Shown here: positions 46,485 to 55,673 of the stretch, one piece after another
Position numbering within the stretch: position 1 is the first letter of the stretch
Layout of the letters: each line of letters begins with the position of its first letter
Source of the DNA: JAWKZG01 sp041396125
GTDB taxonomy: Bacteria; Pseudomonadota; Gammaproteobacteria; Competibacterales; Competibacteraceae
DNA: 64,000 bases
Reading direction: 5' to 3'
Assembly: GCA_041396125.1 (NCBI GenBank)
Contig: JAWKZG010000013.1
Location: 128,451-192,450 of the forward strand
Notes under the pieces: generated by a model
Database searches by the model: none
Told to the model about the DNA's origin: nothing
Seen by the model: only the letters and a program-made list of their open reading frames with translations
Position numbers and translations under genes: made by a program

Positions 46485-47693
46485 GTGAAAGTAACAGACA
46501 TCGAAACAATCTATGTAGATGAATACCCGAATCTGTTGTGGGTGCAGCTATACACCGATCAGGGTCTGATCGGATTGGGTGAAACCTTTTTTGGTGCTGA
46601 TGCCGTAGAGGCACATATTCATGAATTTATCGCACCTTATTTGTTGGGTAAAAATGCCCTGGAAATCGAGCGTCACTCGCACCGGATGACAGGGTATACC
46701 GGGCGTGGTGGTTCGGGCGCGGAAATGCGTGCCACATCAGCTGTTGATATCGCACTTTGGGATTTATGGGGCCAGTTCAGTAATCAACCTATTTATCAAA
46801 TGCTTGGTGGTGCTTCGCGAGATAAAGTGCGTGTATACAACACGTGTGCGGGATATCGGTATGTCCGTAAAGCTGCCGCCCAGGTGACTGCGAATTTTGG
46901 TTTGAAAGCTTCCAATGAAGGCCCTTACGAAGATTTGGAAGGCTTTCTAAACACAGCCGATGAGTTAGCGGAAAGTTTGCTGGCCATGGGCATCACCGGT
47001 ATGAAAATCTGGCCTTTTGATTTTGCCGCAGAGGCCTCGGGTGGCACCTATATTTCCAACGGAGACCTCAAAAAGGCGATTGAACCCTTCGAGAAAATCC
47101 GCAAAGCCGTTGGCGATAAAATGGAGATAATGTGCGAATTGCACTCACTTTGGAACGTGCCGACTGCTAAGCGTATTTGCCGTGCCCTAAAAGATTTTGA
47201 TCTCACCTGGATCGAAGATCCGGTTCGCATGGATCACCAGGACAACATTGGAAAAGTGGCGAATGCCACGGATACCCCGATCGCTGTTGGAGAATTACTG
47301 GGTGGGCGTGCCCAATATCGAGATTTGATTGAGAAAGCCGACGTTGGTTTGGTGATTATGGATATCGTTTGGGGTGGCGGGCTGACGGAAGCCCGTAAGA
47401 TTGCTGCCTACTGTGATGCTCATAGTTTGCCCTTTACGGGTCACGATTGCACCGGCCCAGTGGCTTTAACGGCCTCCACCCACATGGCATTGCATGCGCC
47501 CAATACCTTCGTCCAGGAAATGGTACGAGCCTTTTATTACGGTTGGTATCAGGATTTCGTGACGGCGTTGCCGCCGGTCGAGAATGGTTTTATCCGCGCC
47601 CCGGACGGCCCTGGTCTTGGTTTAAAACTGAATCCAGAGGTCTTGAAACGTTCAGATGTGCGTATACGAAAAACGTCAGTAGGGTCAGATTAA
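46485..47693 (+). CDS. mandelate racemase/enolase superfamily dehydratase
   Basis: A 402-residue enolase-superfamily enzyme, probably an acid-sugar dehydratase or racemase. The N-terminal lid has DQGLIGLGETFFGADAVEAHI. The catalytic Lys is in MGITGMKIWPFD; Mg2+ ligands are Glu in IMCELHSLWN, Glu in WIEDPVRMD and Glu in IAVGELLGG; the general-base His-Asp pair is in FTGHDCTGPVALTAS. The GTG start at 46485 has a G-rich ribosome site. Its neighbours (a LysE-type exporter and an aminotransferase) do not fix the substrate. Intact. Confidence 0.88.
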   Translation: MKVTDIETIYVDEYPNLLWVQLYTDQGLIGLGETFFGADAVEAHIHEFIAPYLLGKNALEIERHSHRMTGYTGRGGSGAEMRATSAVDIALWDLWGQFSNQPIYQMLGGASRDKVRVYNTCAGYRYVRKAAAQVTANFGLKASNEGPYEDLEGFLNTADELAESLLAMGITGMKIWPFDFAAEASGGTYISNGDLKKAIEPFEKIRKAVGDKMEIMCELHSLWNVPTAKRICRALKDFDLTWIEDPVRMDHQDNIGKVANATDTPIAVGELLGGRAQYRDLIEKADVGLVIMDIVWGGGLTEARKIAAYCDAHSLPFTGHDCTGPVALTASTHMALHAPNTFVQEMVRAFYYGWYQDFVTALPPVENGFIRAPDGPGLGLKLNPEVLKRSDVRIRKTSVGSD

Positions 47694-47868
47694 GATTTGT
47701 GACTCGGGTTTGGCAGTGCTCATCGCAATGGCCGCATTGGATTACGACCTGGTTGTCTGCACTGCCAAACCGCTGAGCACAGTCCTGCAGTTCAAACCTC
47801 GGTCTCGACAGGTTGCTATTTCAACCAGACATATTGTCGAAAAAAACTTTCTAAAAACAGGAATATTT

Positions 47869-47903
47869 ATAACTTCCACTAACTATCAATTAGTGGAAGT
47901 TAT
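47869..47903. terminator. perfect hairpin between convergent genes
   Basis: ATAACTTCCACTA (47869-47881) and TAGTGGAAGTTAT (47891-47903) form a perfect 13-base stem with a 9-base loop between the convergent dehydratase and LysE-type genes. Position suggests a shared terminator, but neither side ends in a clear T-run. Confidence 0.45.
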
Positions 47904-47926
47904 AAAAATACCGCTTTATTCTTGTC

Positions 47927-48574
47927 TCAACGCTCGGTCAAAGCCAGTTTGACTGCAAAGCCAGCAAAAATACCGGCGAAGGTTCGCTGCATCCAGCACG
48001 TAATCCGCTTTGAGGACAACACGTATTTGCGCATCGTATTCGCACCCAGGCCATAGCCGATAAAAACCACCAGGGTCAGCAGCATGAAAACCGCACTAAG
48101 CAAACTCATGCGCAGCATGGCATCTGTCGCGGCGGCAGGAATAAACTGAGGTAAAAATGCCAGAAAGAACAAGGATAGTTTTGGGTTCAGAATATTGATA
48201 ACAGCGCCGCGCACAGCTATGACAGCCAGTTCGTGCCAGCTCGGCTCAGTTTGATAATCCGTCTTCTGCAAAGTCACAGCACTGGTTTCCCGCCATAAAC
48301 CCCAGGCAAGATAAAGCAAATATAATACGCCCAGGAGTTTGATCAATTGGAATGCAAGCGCACTGGTATGCAGTAAAGCGGCCAGTCCCAGCAGACTGGC
48401 GAGCACATGTGGAATAATGCCGAATGTGCAACCAACAGCCGCAGCCACACTGGCACGTCCGCCGTACAAAATCGCGTTGGTGAGCGTATAAATAACGCCG
48501 GTTCCCGGAATCAAAACAACAACCAGAGCAGTTGTAAGAAATTCCAGACTGAGCGTATCGCTTGGATCGATCAT
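47927..48574 (-). CDS. LysE/RhtB family amino-acid exporter
   Basis: A 215-residue inner-membrane protein with five or six helices. The LysE-type signature is LTTALVVVLIPGTGVIYTLTNAILYGGRASVAAAVGC; VINILNPKLSLFFLAFLPQFI is the second hallmark. The family exports amino acids or homoserine lactones; the substrate cannot be told. Intact, ATG 48574 on the minus strand. Confidence 0.9.
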   Translation of the reverse strand: MIDPSDTLSLEFLTTALVVVLIPGTGVIYTLTNAILYGGRASVAAAVGCTFGIIPHVLASLLGLAALLHTSALAFQLIKLLGVLYLLYLAWGLWRETSAVTLQKTDYQTEPSWHELAVIAVRGAVINILNPKLSLFFLAFLPQFIPAAATDAMLRMSLLSAVFMLLTLVVFIGYGLGANTMRKYVLSSKRITCWMQRTFAGIFAGFAVKLALTER

Positions 48575-48780
48575 GAATCAGCACTCTCTTATCGCTATTT
48601 CAGAGATGTTATCGTGTTTAGCATAAATTTGTGGTTCCTATTTGTTAGTGGCTGCTTTTATTGGGTTTTTATTGATAGCTCGGATTGTGTTTTTTGAGGG
48701 TAGTTAGCTGAGTGTTTATTTATAATTACAAAGAAGATGATATAAAACCTATTTTTTTATAGCTTGGGAGCGACAATTCA

Positions 48781-49977
48781 GTGGAGCAAACAACAGATTC
48801 CATCGACATAACACAGGTACGCGCAGACACTCCTGCCGTACAGCAGCGGTTACATCTCAATAACGCCGGAGCAGCGTTAATGCCGGCTTCCGTTGTGGCG
48901 GCAGTGGCCGATCATATTCAACTGGAAGCTCGCCTTGGCGGTTACGAGGCTGCTGCTGAAATGGCAAGTAGCATTGATAGTGTTTACGATGAAGTCGCTG
49001 CATTAATCGGTGCCCGGCGCGATGAAATTGCTTTGCTGGATAATGCGACAGCCGCTTGGGATCAGGCCTTTTACGCCCTGGAATTCAAGCCCGGTGACCG
49101 TATTTTGACCGCCCAGGCTGAATACGCAGCCAATTATGTCGCTTTTCTGCAACGCGCTCATCGAGACGGTGTGATCATCGACGTCATTCCAAACGATGAG
49201 AACGGTGCAGTGGATGTTACAGCGCTCGAAAATATGCTTGATGAGCGGGTTGCACTGATCGCGATTACCTGGATTCCGACAAATGGCGGGTTGGTTAACC
49301 CGGCTCAGGCAATAGGTCAGATCGCCCGCCGGTATAATATTCCTTACTTGCTGGATGCCTGTCAGGCGGTCGGGCAAATGCCGGTCGATGTGCATGAACT
49401 GGGTTGCGATTTTCTATCTGCAACCGGGCGGAAATTTCTGCGCGGCCCACGGGGAACCGGCTTTTTGTATGTTCGCAAAACGTGGCTTGAGACGCTGGAA
49501 CCCGCCATGCTTGATCATTTTGCTGCAACCTGGGTGACTCGTGATACGTATGCACTGCGCCCGGATGCCAGACGTTTTGAAAACTGGGAAAACGCCTACG
49601 CCTTACGTTTGGGTCTAGGTGAAGCGGTGCGCTATACCCGGCACATCGGTTTGCCGGCCATCCAGCAGCGGGCCTGGGCGCTGGCGGATTATCTGCGTGA
49701 TTCACTGGCTACTCTGCCGCAAACTCGACATTATGATTTGGGTGCAGAGCGCTGCGCAATTGTCAGTTTTTCTGTCGCTGGACTTGATCCGAATCAGGCC
49801 CAGCTGGCTTTGCGCCAACAAGATATTAATATCAGTGTTATCCCCCCATCCAGCACCAGACTCGACACCGAAGCCCGCCAGCTGTCCCCATTAATGCGCG
49901 CTTCACCACATTACTACAATACCAGGGATGAAATTGACCGTTTCATCACCGTGCTGGACACTTTATTATGCAATTGA
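48781..49977 (+). CDS. class V aminotransferase (NifS/CsdA fold)
   Basis: A 398-residue PLP enzyme. LHLNNAGAALMPASVVAAV is the N-terminal substrate strand. The PLP-pyridine Asp192 is in LLDACQAVGQ and the Schiff-base Lys218 in SATGRKFLRGPRGTGFLYV. This variant (SATGRKFLRGPRGTG) is typical of aminotransferases/lyases that are not cysteine desulfurases; the catalytic Cys loop of IscS is absent. GTG 48781 follows GGGAGC. Terminator at 49986. The substrate is unknown; ergothioneine-lyase-like and isopenicillin-epimerase-like relatives share this motif. Confidence 0.85.
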   Translation: MEQTTDSIDITQVRADTPAVQQRLHLNNAGAALMPASVVAAVADHIQLEARLGGYEAAAEMASSIDSVYDEVAALIGARRDEIALLDNATAAWDQAFYALEFKPGDRILTAQAEYAANYVAFLQRAHRDGVIIDVIPNDENGAVDVTALENMLDERVALIAITWIPTNGGLVNPAQAIGQIARRYNIPYLLDACQAVGQMPVDVHELGCDFLSATGRKFLRGPRGTGFLYVRKTWLETLEPAMLDHFAATWVTRDTYALRPDARRFENWENAYALRLGLGEAVRYTRHIGLPAIQQRAWALADYLRDSLATLPQTRHYDLGAERCAIVSFSVAGLDPNQAQLALRQQDINISVIPPSSTRLDTEARQLSPLMRASPHYYNTRDEIDRFITVLDTLLCN

Positions 49978-49985
49978 CCAGACAC

Positions 49986-50028
49986 AAAAAAAGGGGCGTT
50001 GCGGTAGACCGGCAACGCCCCTTTTTTA
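49986..50028. terminator. bidirectional rho-independent terminator
   Basis: GGGGCGTTGC (49993-50002) and GCAACGCCCC (50012-50021) with an A-run before and a T-run after, between the convergent aminotransferase and copper-chaperone genes. Works in both directions. Confidence 0.93.
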
Positions 50029-50038
50029 TTTAAGTGCT

Positions 50039-50509
50039 TCAGTCAGCCTTGTGCTGCTGATGCCCTGACATGCCATCTTCACGGGAGCGCACTGTCACAT
50101 CAATAGTAGTCGTTCCCGCCTTTTCAAAGGTTAGTGTCAACGGATATTGCTGATCGATTTCAAGCGGATTGATTAGCCCCATAAACATGACGCAGACCGC
50201 TGCGGCTGGAACACTACCCTGCCTCCGGCAGGAATCTCAATCGAGTCCTGTTTCTGCATGGTCATAACATTGTTCTTTTTTGGACTCGTGCAACTCCACC
50301 CGCTTGGCGATGTCAGCACTGGCAGCAAGCAGGCGCTCAGACTCCGAGCCCTTGTTACGCAGCACCATATAAGCTGCCGCAACGGTTGCTGCACCAGGTG
50401 TGGGTGGTGACCAGGCATGCTCAATAGTAATATCGCCCACCTGAAACTCAGCGGCCTGTAACGTGCCTGCCAGAAGTGCCATAACTGCAAAAATACCGTA
50501 CTTAATCAT
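50039..50509 (-). CDS. periplasmic copper chaperone PCu(A)C, two frameshifts
   Basis: A PCu(A)C (DUF461) protein that delivers Cu(I) to the CuA/CuB site of cytochrome oxidase. Signal peptide MIKYGIFAVMALLAGTLQAAE; conserved AWSPPTPGAATVAAAYMVLRNKGSE and VELHES (metal His). The frame changes near 50260 (ESKKEQ then NVMTMQKQDSIEIPAGG) and near 50190 (VVFQP then HVMFMGLINPLEIDQQYPLTL), where the HxMxM copper motif lies, and ends HQQHKAD at 50039. Repaired length about 155, normal. Divergently unlinked to other operons but directly downstream of a SCO1-type gene on the same strand. Confidence 0.85.
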
Positions 50510-50530
50510 TTGTTTGATCCTTATTAACTA

Positions 50531-51199
50531 TTAGCTGTTGATCGCGTTGTAACGTTCACGAATGCGGCGTAAATCATCTGCGAGCGCTGCTGGAGTGAAC
50601 GGTGGCGTCAGCACCGCTTGCAGCTCGGCAGCAGGATTGATAAGTAACAGCGCTGATGAATGATCAACCAGATAGAACTCATTATCTGCTTCGGGTGGAT
50701 AAATCTTGTAGTAAACACCGAGTGCTTTGGTCAATTTATCCAGCTCCTCACGTTCCCCCGTAGCACCGCTGAAAGCAGGATTAAAACTGCTCACATATTC
50801 CTTGAGCCGGGCAGGTAAATCACGGTCAGGATCAACTGATATCAACAGATATTCCGTATTTTCATCGGCTTTTTCACTGGCCAGTTGCTGCTGTGCCTTA
50901 TTAAGCAGGGCCAGCGTTGTCGGACACACATCAGGACACGAGGTATAACCGAAATAGATAAAGGTCCATTTACCCTGCAGTTCGGCTTTGGTAAATGCCT
51001 CACCCTCATCGTTTACCAGCGTAAAATCCACCACAGGCTGCGGCTTTTTCAGGTAAACACCACTGACCTCAAGCGGTTGCATAACCTGACTGCTCGACTG
51101 CCATAGCTGAAAGGCAGCGCCCAAACCAATAATCACTACTGCTGCCAAACTCCACCAGACTGCACGTGGGACAGCACGACGTCTCGTCGGCTTTGCCAT
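50531..51199 (-). CDS. SCO1/SenC copper-transfer protein, first copy
   Basis: A 222-residue membrane-anchored thioredoxin-fold protein (helix at residues 14-33). The copper site is CPDVC in GYTSCPDVCPTT plus His in LVDHSSALLL. It metallates and/or reduces CuA of cytochrome oxidase. Downstream, 21 bases away, is the PCu(A)C gene, the usual partner. Intact. Confidence 0.93.
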   Translation of the reverse strand: MAKPTRRRAVPRAVWWSLAAVVIIGLGAAFQLWQSSSQVMQPLEVSGVYLKKPQPVVDFTLVNDEGEAFTKAELQGKWTFIYFGYTSCPDVCPTTLALLNKAQQQLASEKADENTEYLLISVDPDRDLPARLKEYVSSFNPAFSGATGEREELDKLTKALGVYYKIYPPEADNEFYLVDHSSALLLINPAAELQAVLTPPFTPAALADDLRRIRERYNAINS

Positions 51200-51422
51200 A
51201 ACTTCACTCCATATAACAACACTGCGATCACTACACTGATTCGCGCCAGGCTGTTATTGTTTTCAACGTTCACATAGAAAAATTTCAGCCGCTTACGCAA
51301 CTGATATAAACAACTGCCGAACAGTGCGGGAACACACTACTCAGCAGCTACTCTTTACTTATATTTGGAATGTCGCATAAAAAACAGAAAACCTTGACCC
51401 AATAGTCTGGCTTACTTTTTGT

Positions 51423-51932
51423 CTACGACGGGAATGAAATTAAGACGGGCGGGCCGCGAGGGGCATAGCGAATGGATATCTGTTCAAAACAAGCGGCATC
51501 GACCCATTCGATGTTGAGCAGACTGCTGTTGACCGGCTGCCGCAGCTGCAGTTCGGTACCAGGCAGCAAAGCCTTGTGACAGCCGGCAATATGGCAGACT
51601 GTACAGTGACTACCCGCCAAAGGATCAGGGTCAGATGAGTCTTCGGATGAAGAATCTGTCGCAAGCTGGATGAGCACACCGGCCGAAGGTGCATTAGCCG
51701 CTAAAGAAAATTCGTCTGTTGCGCTGGCTGATTTAGCGCGAGGCGTGGTGCAAATTGGCAGCCAATAGGCCGGCACCGCAGCACCAGATTGCGCCAGCGC
51801 TGTCTGTTGTAATAGTGGCAGGACGAGCTGGAACACCAGCGCATTCAACAGCAGCACGGCAACACTGATGCGTTGTCGCCGTAGCCGTGAAATTAGCGCT
51901 TGATGTCGCAAAACAATTACCTCAGAAACCAT
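51423..51932 (-). CDS. DUF2946-type cysteine-rich protein
   Basis: A 169-residue protein with one N-terminal hydrophobic segment (ISVAVLLLNALVFQLVLPLL) and a conserved CTVCHIAGCH cluster near residue 116, as in the DUF2946 family, which is often found beside copper and outer-membrane metal genes. Function unknown. It probably belongs to the copper block with the SCO1 gene. Confidence 0.65.
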   Translation of the reverse strand: MVSEVIVLRHQALISRLRRQRISVAVLLLNALVFQLVLPLLQQTALAQSGAAVPAYWLPICTTPRAKSASATDEFSLAANAPSAGVLIQLATDSSSEDSSDPDPLAGSHCTVCHIAGCHKALLPGTELQLRQPVNSSLLNIEWVDAACFEQISIRYAPRGPPVLISFPS

Positions 51933-52044
51933 AAACAGGCCTCAGGATAGCAGCTCCTGAAGCACCAATTAATTATAATATCCCAAACAGCTCATCACTT
52001 GGAAACACGTAGTATTACTTATGCACGTTTTAAATTTTAGCCGG

Positions 52045-52790
52045 ATGGGCGTCAGGTCAGCCTTTTGATCCTGCTGCTTGGTATGGGCGGCGGATTAGCC
52101 GATATATTGGCCGCCTCCCAAATCTGACTGCGAACACGCTTTTGAGCTGTTGCGCACAGATCCGGAAGCGGTTCCTCTGGATCAGTTATTAATCAGCTGT
52201 GAGCGTGCCGTCAGTGAACACCCTGATGATCCCCATCAGTTCTATCTGTATGGCAAGACACTCACCTATATCGCCTCGGACAGAAGCCGTTGCCCACTTC
52301 AGACAGGCTGCCACAGCTGCCCATCATCCGGCCCAGCATGAACTGCAGACCTGCTTTATCTGGGGTAATGGCCGTGGCGTACCGTATGATCCAGTCAGCG
52401 CCCGCCGCTGGCTGTTGCTGGCGGCAAACGGGGGTTATGCGCCGGCTCAGCGGCAACTGGCTCGGCTACTGCAGATTGGCGAGGGTGGTGAGCAAAATCA
52501 GGAACAGGCTTTTCACTGGTATCAGCAAGCCGCTGAGCAGGACGATACTGAAGCGCAAATCGAGCTGTCGCTTGCCTACCGGCGCGGTGCGGGCAGTCAC
52601 CAGGATAATGAACAAGCCTTGCACTGGTTGCAGCGCGCGGCGCAAGCTGGCAGCCCCAATGCGCAATACATGCTGGCGATGGAATACTTTTCCGGCCAGA
52701 TTGTCAGCCAGGATTACGCTCAGGCGCCAGCAGTGGATGCAGTTAGCTGAAGCCAATACATGGGGCCGCCGAACAGGGGTTTTTCAATAA
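52045..52790 (+). pseudogene. Sel1-repeat secreted protein, frameshifted
   Basis: A secreted Sel1-like repeat protein read across several frames. Possible start ATG 52045 with signal (ILLLGMGGGLADILAA), then CEHAFELLRTDPEAVPLDQLLISCERAVSEHPDDP; after a shift near 52275 the repeats run AVAHFRQAATAAHHPA, GVPYDPVSARRWLLLAANGGYAPAQRQLARLL, NQEQAFHWYQQAAEQDDTEAQIELSLAYRRG and NEQALHWLQRAAQAGSPNAQYMLAMEY. A last shift near 52722 gives ALQWMQLAEANTWG, end 52790. Four Sel1 units. Such proteins bind partners in the periplasm. Broken or mis-sequenced. Confidence 0.65.
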
Positions 52791-52863
52791 TGGGACCGTG
52801 TACTGAAACAGGGCAGCCGCAACTAAAACTATAACTAATTTATTGATGATAAAGATGATCAGC

Positions 52864-53468
52864 ATGAATACGGTACAAATTGTTTGGCAATTTTTGAGGC
52901 AATCTTTTGGACAGCGAGACACAACAACTCTGCGAATCGCGCTGTTTTGCATCCTGCTGCTCCCTATCTGCAGCAACGCAGAACTGGGAGGCGATTTTAC
53001 CCTGACGGACCATAACGGCCAGCCCTATCATCTGCAACAGGATCAGGGGAAAATCATTTTGCTGTCGTTTGGCTACACCAGTTGTCCTGATGTCTGCCCG
53101 CTGACACTGGCAGTGGTAACGGCAACATTGCGTCAGCTCGGTGAACGTGCGGCACAGGTTCGTCCGCTGTTTATCTCGGTCGATCCGCAACGCGACACGC
53201 CGCCGCTGTTAAAAAGCTATGTAGAGCATTTTCACCCGTCGATTATCGGCCTGACCGGAGAGTCTTGATGAATTGCGCGCCGTAACTGCCCAATTCAACA
53301 CTACGTTTTTCCTATTCGGGCGATACCAGCAGTCAGACCTATACCGTCAATCACAACAGTAACCTGTTTGTGCTCGATCGCACCGGCCAGCTCTCACATA
53401 TCATCCCTTTCGGGTTCCCGCTCGATGCCGTGCTGGAAAGTCTGGAACCTTTACTGGCAGCACCTTAA
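52864..53468 (+). CDS. SCO1/SenC protein, second copy, two frameshifts
   Basis: A second SCO1-type protein with a signal-anchor (IALFCILLLPICSNAE). Copper motif CPDVC in FGYTSCPDVCPLT, then ISVDPQRDTPPLLKSY. The first frame stops at 53268; LDELRAVTAQFN continues in another frame, and after the T-run at 53320-53325 a third frame gives YTVNHNSNLFVLDRTGQ, where His holds the position of the copper-binding His, ending LLAAP at 53468. About 200 residues. ATG 52864 or the in-frame ATG at 52843 are possible starts. Whether it works with cytochrome oxidase or another copper enzyme is not known. Confidence 0.8.
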
Positions 53469-53620
53469 GCTTTTTTGCAGCCCGCAATTTGTAATGTTCC
53501 TTCATATAAAATCATAATTCCTGCCAGCACATTCACTGCCAATATCGTAGTCTTCAATGCCAACCAGGATGTTCTGCGACTTGAACATCCAGCACTGATC
53601 AACGACATGGAGCAGTTTTT

Positions 53621-54667
53621 ATGAGCTTATCGGATTTTTTTGATCTACCGTCTGAGGTTGTATCGGCATTCTCAAAAGGGATTAACAATTGGATCAGCCA
53701 CGTACGTATAGCGGTTAAGCACGGTATAACCGATGTTTTTGATTTAACCGATATTGTCTTTTTCCTTCATCACCCCGAGCGCCTGGGGCGGGAAATCGAA
53801 ACCTGGGAACAGGATGCGATCAAGGCCTGGAAAGACATACAGAAACGGATTCTGGCAGAATTTCCGCAGCTGCGCGGTGGCTCGGACCCGGTACCTAAAC
53901 TAAGCAAGGCGAAAGCCGAGAAAAAACTGGATGCGTATATTTTCGGACTGAAAACATCGCTGCTGTTTCTGAAGCCTGAAATCTTGCTGGTTTTGCGGGA
54001 AATCACGAATAAGGATCGCCAGCTACTCGCGATCTTTGGCTATCTGCGTTACCAGCACCGAAATCCTGGCGATATTTACGATATCTGGGCCTGGGATGAC
54101 GACGAAATTGCCGAGTATAAAAAGTCAGCTGAGCGCAAGGTGGCTGCCAGCGCTTTGAACCAGGTCAAAAAATCCTTTAATGCCGATTCTGCCATGAAAA
54201 AAAAGGCCTTTAAATTATCCGTAGCCCCGCATGTCCGGTCACTGCAAAAACAAATCACAGCCTGGAATGGCAATAAGAGTGTGCTGACTATTGGGAAAAA
54301 ACTGCGGACAATCCTGCTGCGCGAGATCCGCAAACCTATTTATCCGGACACTCCCAATGCTGCCGGGATTGTGCAACTGCATAAACGCCTGACTGCCGAC
54401 TGGAAAAAAGGCACGCTTGCCAGCCCCACGAACGCAACACCGGGCCTGTCTTCACATGGGCAGATGAGGGCGGTTGATTTCCACGTTAAAAATGGCAGCG
54501 GTGTTAAGGTTGGGCATTCTGGTAATCCGCAGAACTGGCGGGATAAAGGCTTGTCCAGTGCGCTGAAAGACGCTGTGACCGAAGCCAATAAAGCGTTGGG
54601 CCGAACTGCGTTTAAAGGCCCTTTGCTGCGCCCCGACGAGCCTTGGCATTACACCTATATCCCCTAA
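53621..54667 (+). CDS. M15 peptidase-like protein, candidate peptidoglycan hydrolase
   Basis: A 348-residue protein without signal peptide. Residues 1-270 are largely helical and unknown (EIETWEQDAIKAWKDIQKRI, KKLDAYIFGLKTSLLFLKPEILLVLREI). The C-terminal ~80 residues carry the zinc set of LAS/M15 peptidases: SSHGQMRAVDF (His279, Asp286) and RPDEPWHYTYI (Glu340, His343). The Gly normally at position +3 after His is Met. M15 enzymes cut D-Ala or cross-bridges in peptidoglycan (VanY, endolysins). Without a signal peptide, it would need another secretion route or lysis to reach the wall, so an effector or toxin role is possible. GGAGC lies before ATG 53621. It precedes a cysteine-peptidase-like gene by 137 bases. 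Confidence 0.65.
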   Translation: MSLSDFFDLPSEVVSAFSKGINNWISHVRIAVKHGITDVFDLTDIVFFLHHPERLGREIETWEQDAIKAWKDIQKRILAEFPQLRGGSDPVPKLSKAKAEKKLDAYIFGLKTSLLFLKPEILLVLREITNKDRQLLAIFGYLRYQHRNPGDIYDIWAWDDDEIAEYKKSAERKVAASALNQVKKSFNADSAMKKKAFKLSVAPHVRSLQKQITAWNGNKSVLTIGKKLRTILLREIRKPIYPDTPNAAGIVQLHKRLTADWKKGTLASPTNATPGLSSHGQMRAVDFHVKNGSGVKVGHSGNPQNWRDKGLSSALKDAVTEANKALGRTAFKGPLLRPDEPWHYTYIP

Positions 54668-54804
54668 GCCCTCAGCGCCGGTATTGTTGCCGCAGCCGGC
54701 ACAAACTGCAGACAACAATCCAGCACAACACCCTTTCTATAGCAGGATTTTTTTTGTGAACTATACTTTTATGACTGCCTATCGACAAGGAACGTAATAC
54801 AATC

Positions 54805-55557
54805 ATGAGTATAGCAACAACGATCACTGCTTTTTCCAGCAAAACCACACCGGGTGCATTTAGCCATATCGCTCTTGCCGATGTAGTTTGCGGACTTAAA
54901 AAACGCACAGCAACTCCGGGAAGCATCCATCAGAAAGGTTCCAGTCTGTGCGGGCCCGCTTCGTTCTGGTATTGCATCTTAAAACGCAAACCACAGCTTT
55001 ATGTAGACTATGTCACCCAGATGTACGATACCGGTAAAGCCAACGTTTTCAGTCTGATCAAAGAACCCGGCAGCGCCTGCAAAAATTTTAATCCTGGCAG
55101 CAGCATAAACCCGGTGGACTGGATAGCCTTGGCAACCATGCGCGATGCGGCCAATTTGATGACGCATTACAGCAAACCCAGCCAGGAGGTAGCGGGCGTC
55201 ACCTTTCCGGGTGAGATGGCCAGTTGGTTTAAAGCAATTGGCTATGGCAAAGGTATCAATCGGACCCAATTATTTGGCGATATGGTCAAAAACCAATCTC
55301 ATTTCGAACAAGCGTTCAAGCTGCGCCAACGGGGCTACGATGTGTGTTTATTAGTGGACCGTAACATCATCGAAGGCGATACCAATTGGTTTTCCATGGT
55401 ACCGACGCACTGGGTCGTGCTCACGAAAGCGGTCAAACTGACCTATCAGCAGACTGATATCGAGGTATTCACCTGGGGCTCTGACACCTACAAAGTGTCG
55501 GCAAAAACTGATGATTTCCTGCGTTGTTATTACGGCTATGTTTTGGTAGGTCGATAA
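54805..55557 (+). CDS. papain/C39-like cysteine peptidase
   Basis: A 250-residue soluble protein. The catalytic-type triad can be read: Cys49 in GSSLCGPASFWYC, His202 in VPTHWVVLT and Asp227 in FTWGSDTYKV, in the order and spacing of papain-fold (C39-like) cysteine peptidases and amidases. The middle (DWIALATMRDAANLMTHYSKPSQEVAGVTFPGEMASWFKAIGYG) forms an inserted helical part. No signal peptide, no linked immunity-like gene. It could cleave proteins or cell-wall peptides; the triad is inferred by motif only. Same strand as the M15-like gene; both fit with being secreted effectors. Confidence 0.6.
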   Translation: MSIATTITAFSSKTTPGAFSHIALADVVCGLKKRTATPGSIHQKGSSLCGPASFWYCILKRKPQLYVDYVTQMYDTGKANVFSLIKEPGSACKNFNPGSSINPVDWIALATMRDAANLMTHYSKPSQEVAGVTFPGEMASWFKAIGYGKGINRTQLFGDMVKNQSHFEQAFKLRQRGYDVCLLVDRNIIEGDTNWFSMVPTHWVVLTKAVKLTYQQTDIEVFTWGSDTYKVSAKTDDFLRCYYGYVLVGR

Positions 55558-55641
55558 CAGGCGCTTACGCAGCCCTAACCAGAAGGGTTTGCGCTGCCTG
55601 TTACGGTAAAAAAGAGCAGGCAGCGACCGGCCCAGGAATGG

Positions 55642-55673
55642 CTTCTAAATAGCTATTCTTCTAAATAGCTATT
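55642..55673. repeat. tandem 16-base duplication
   Basis: CTTCTAAATAGCTATT occurs twice in a row (55642-55657 and 55658-55673), ending at the stop codon of the minus-strand triheme gene. An exact recent duplication; no function is suggested. Confidence 0.85.

Noticed and set aside
53621..55557. Phage endolysin/lysis cassette
   Set aside because: M15 domains occur in endolysins, but no holin, spanin, structural or integrase genes are nearby.
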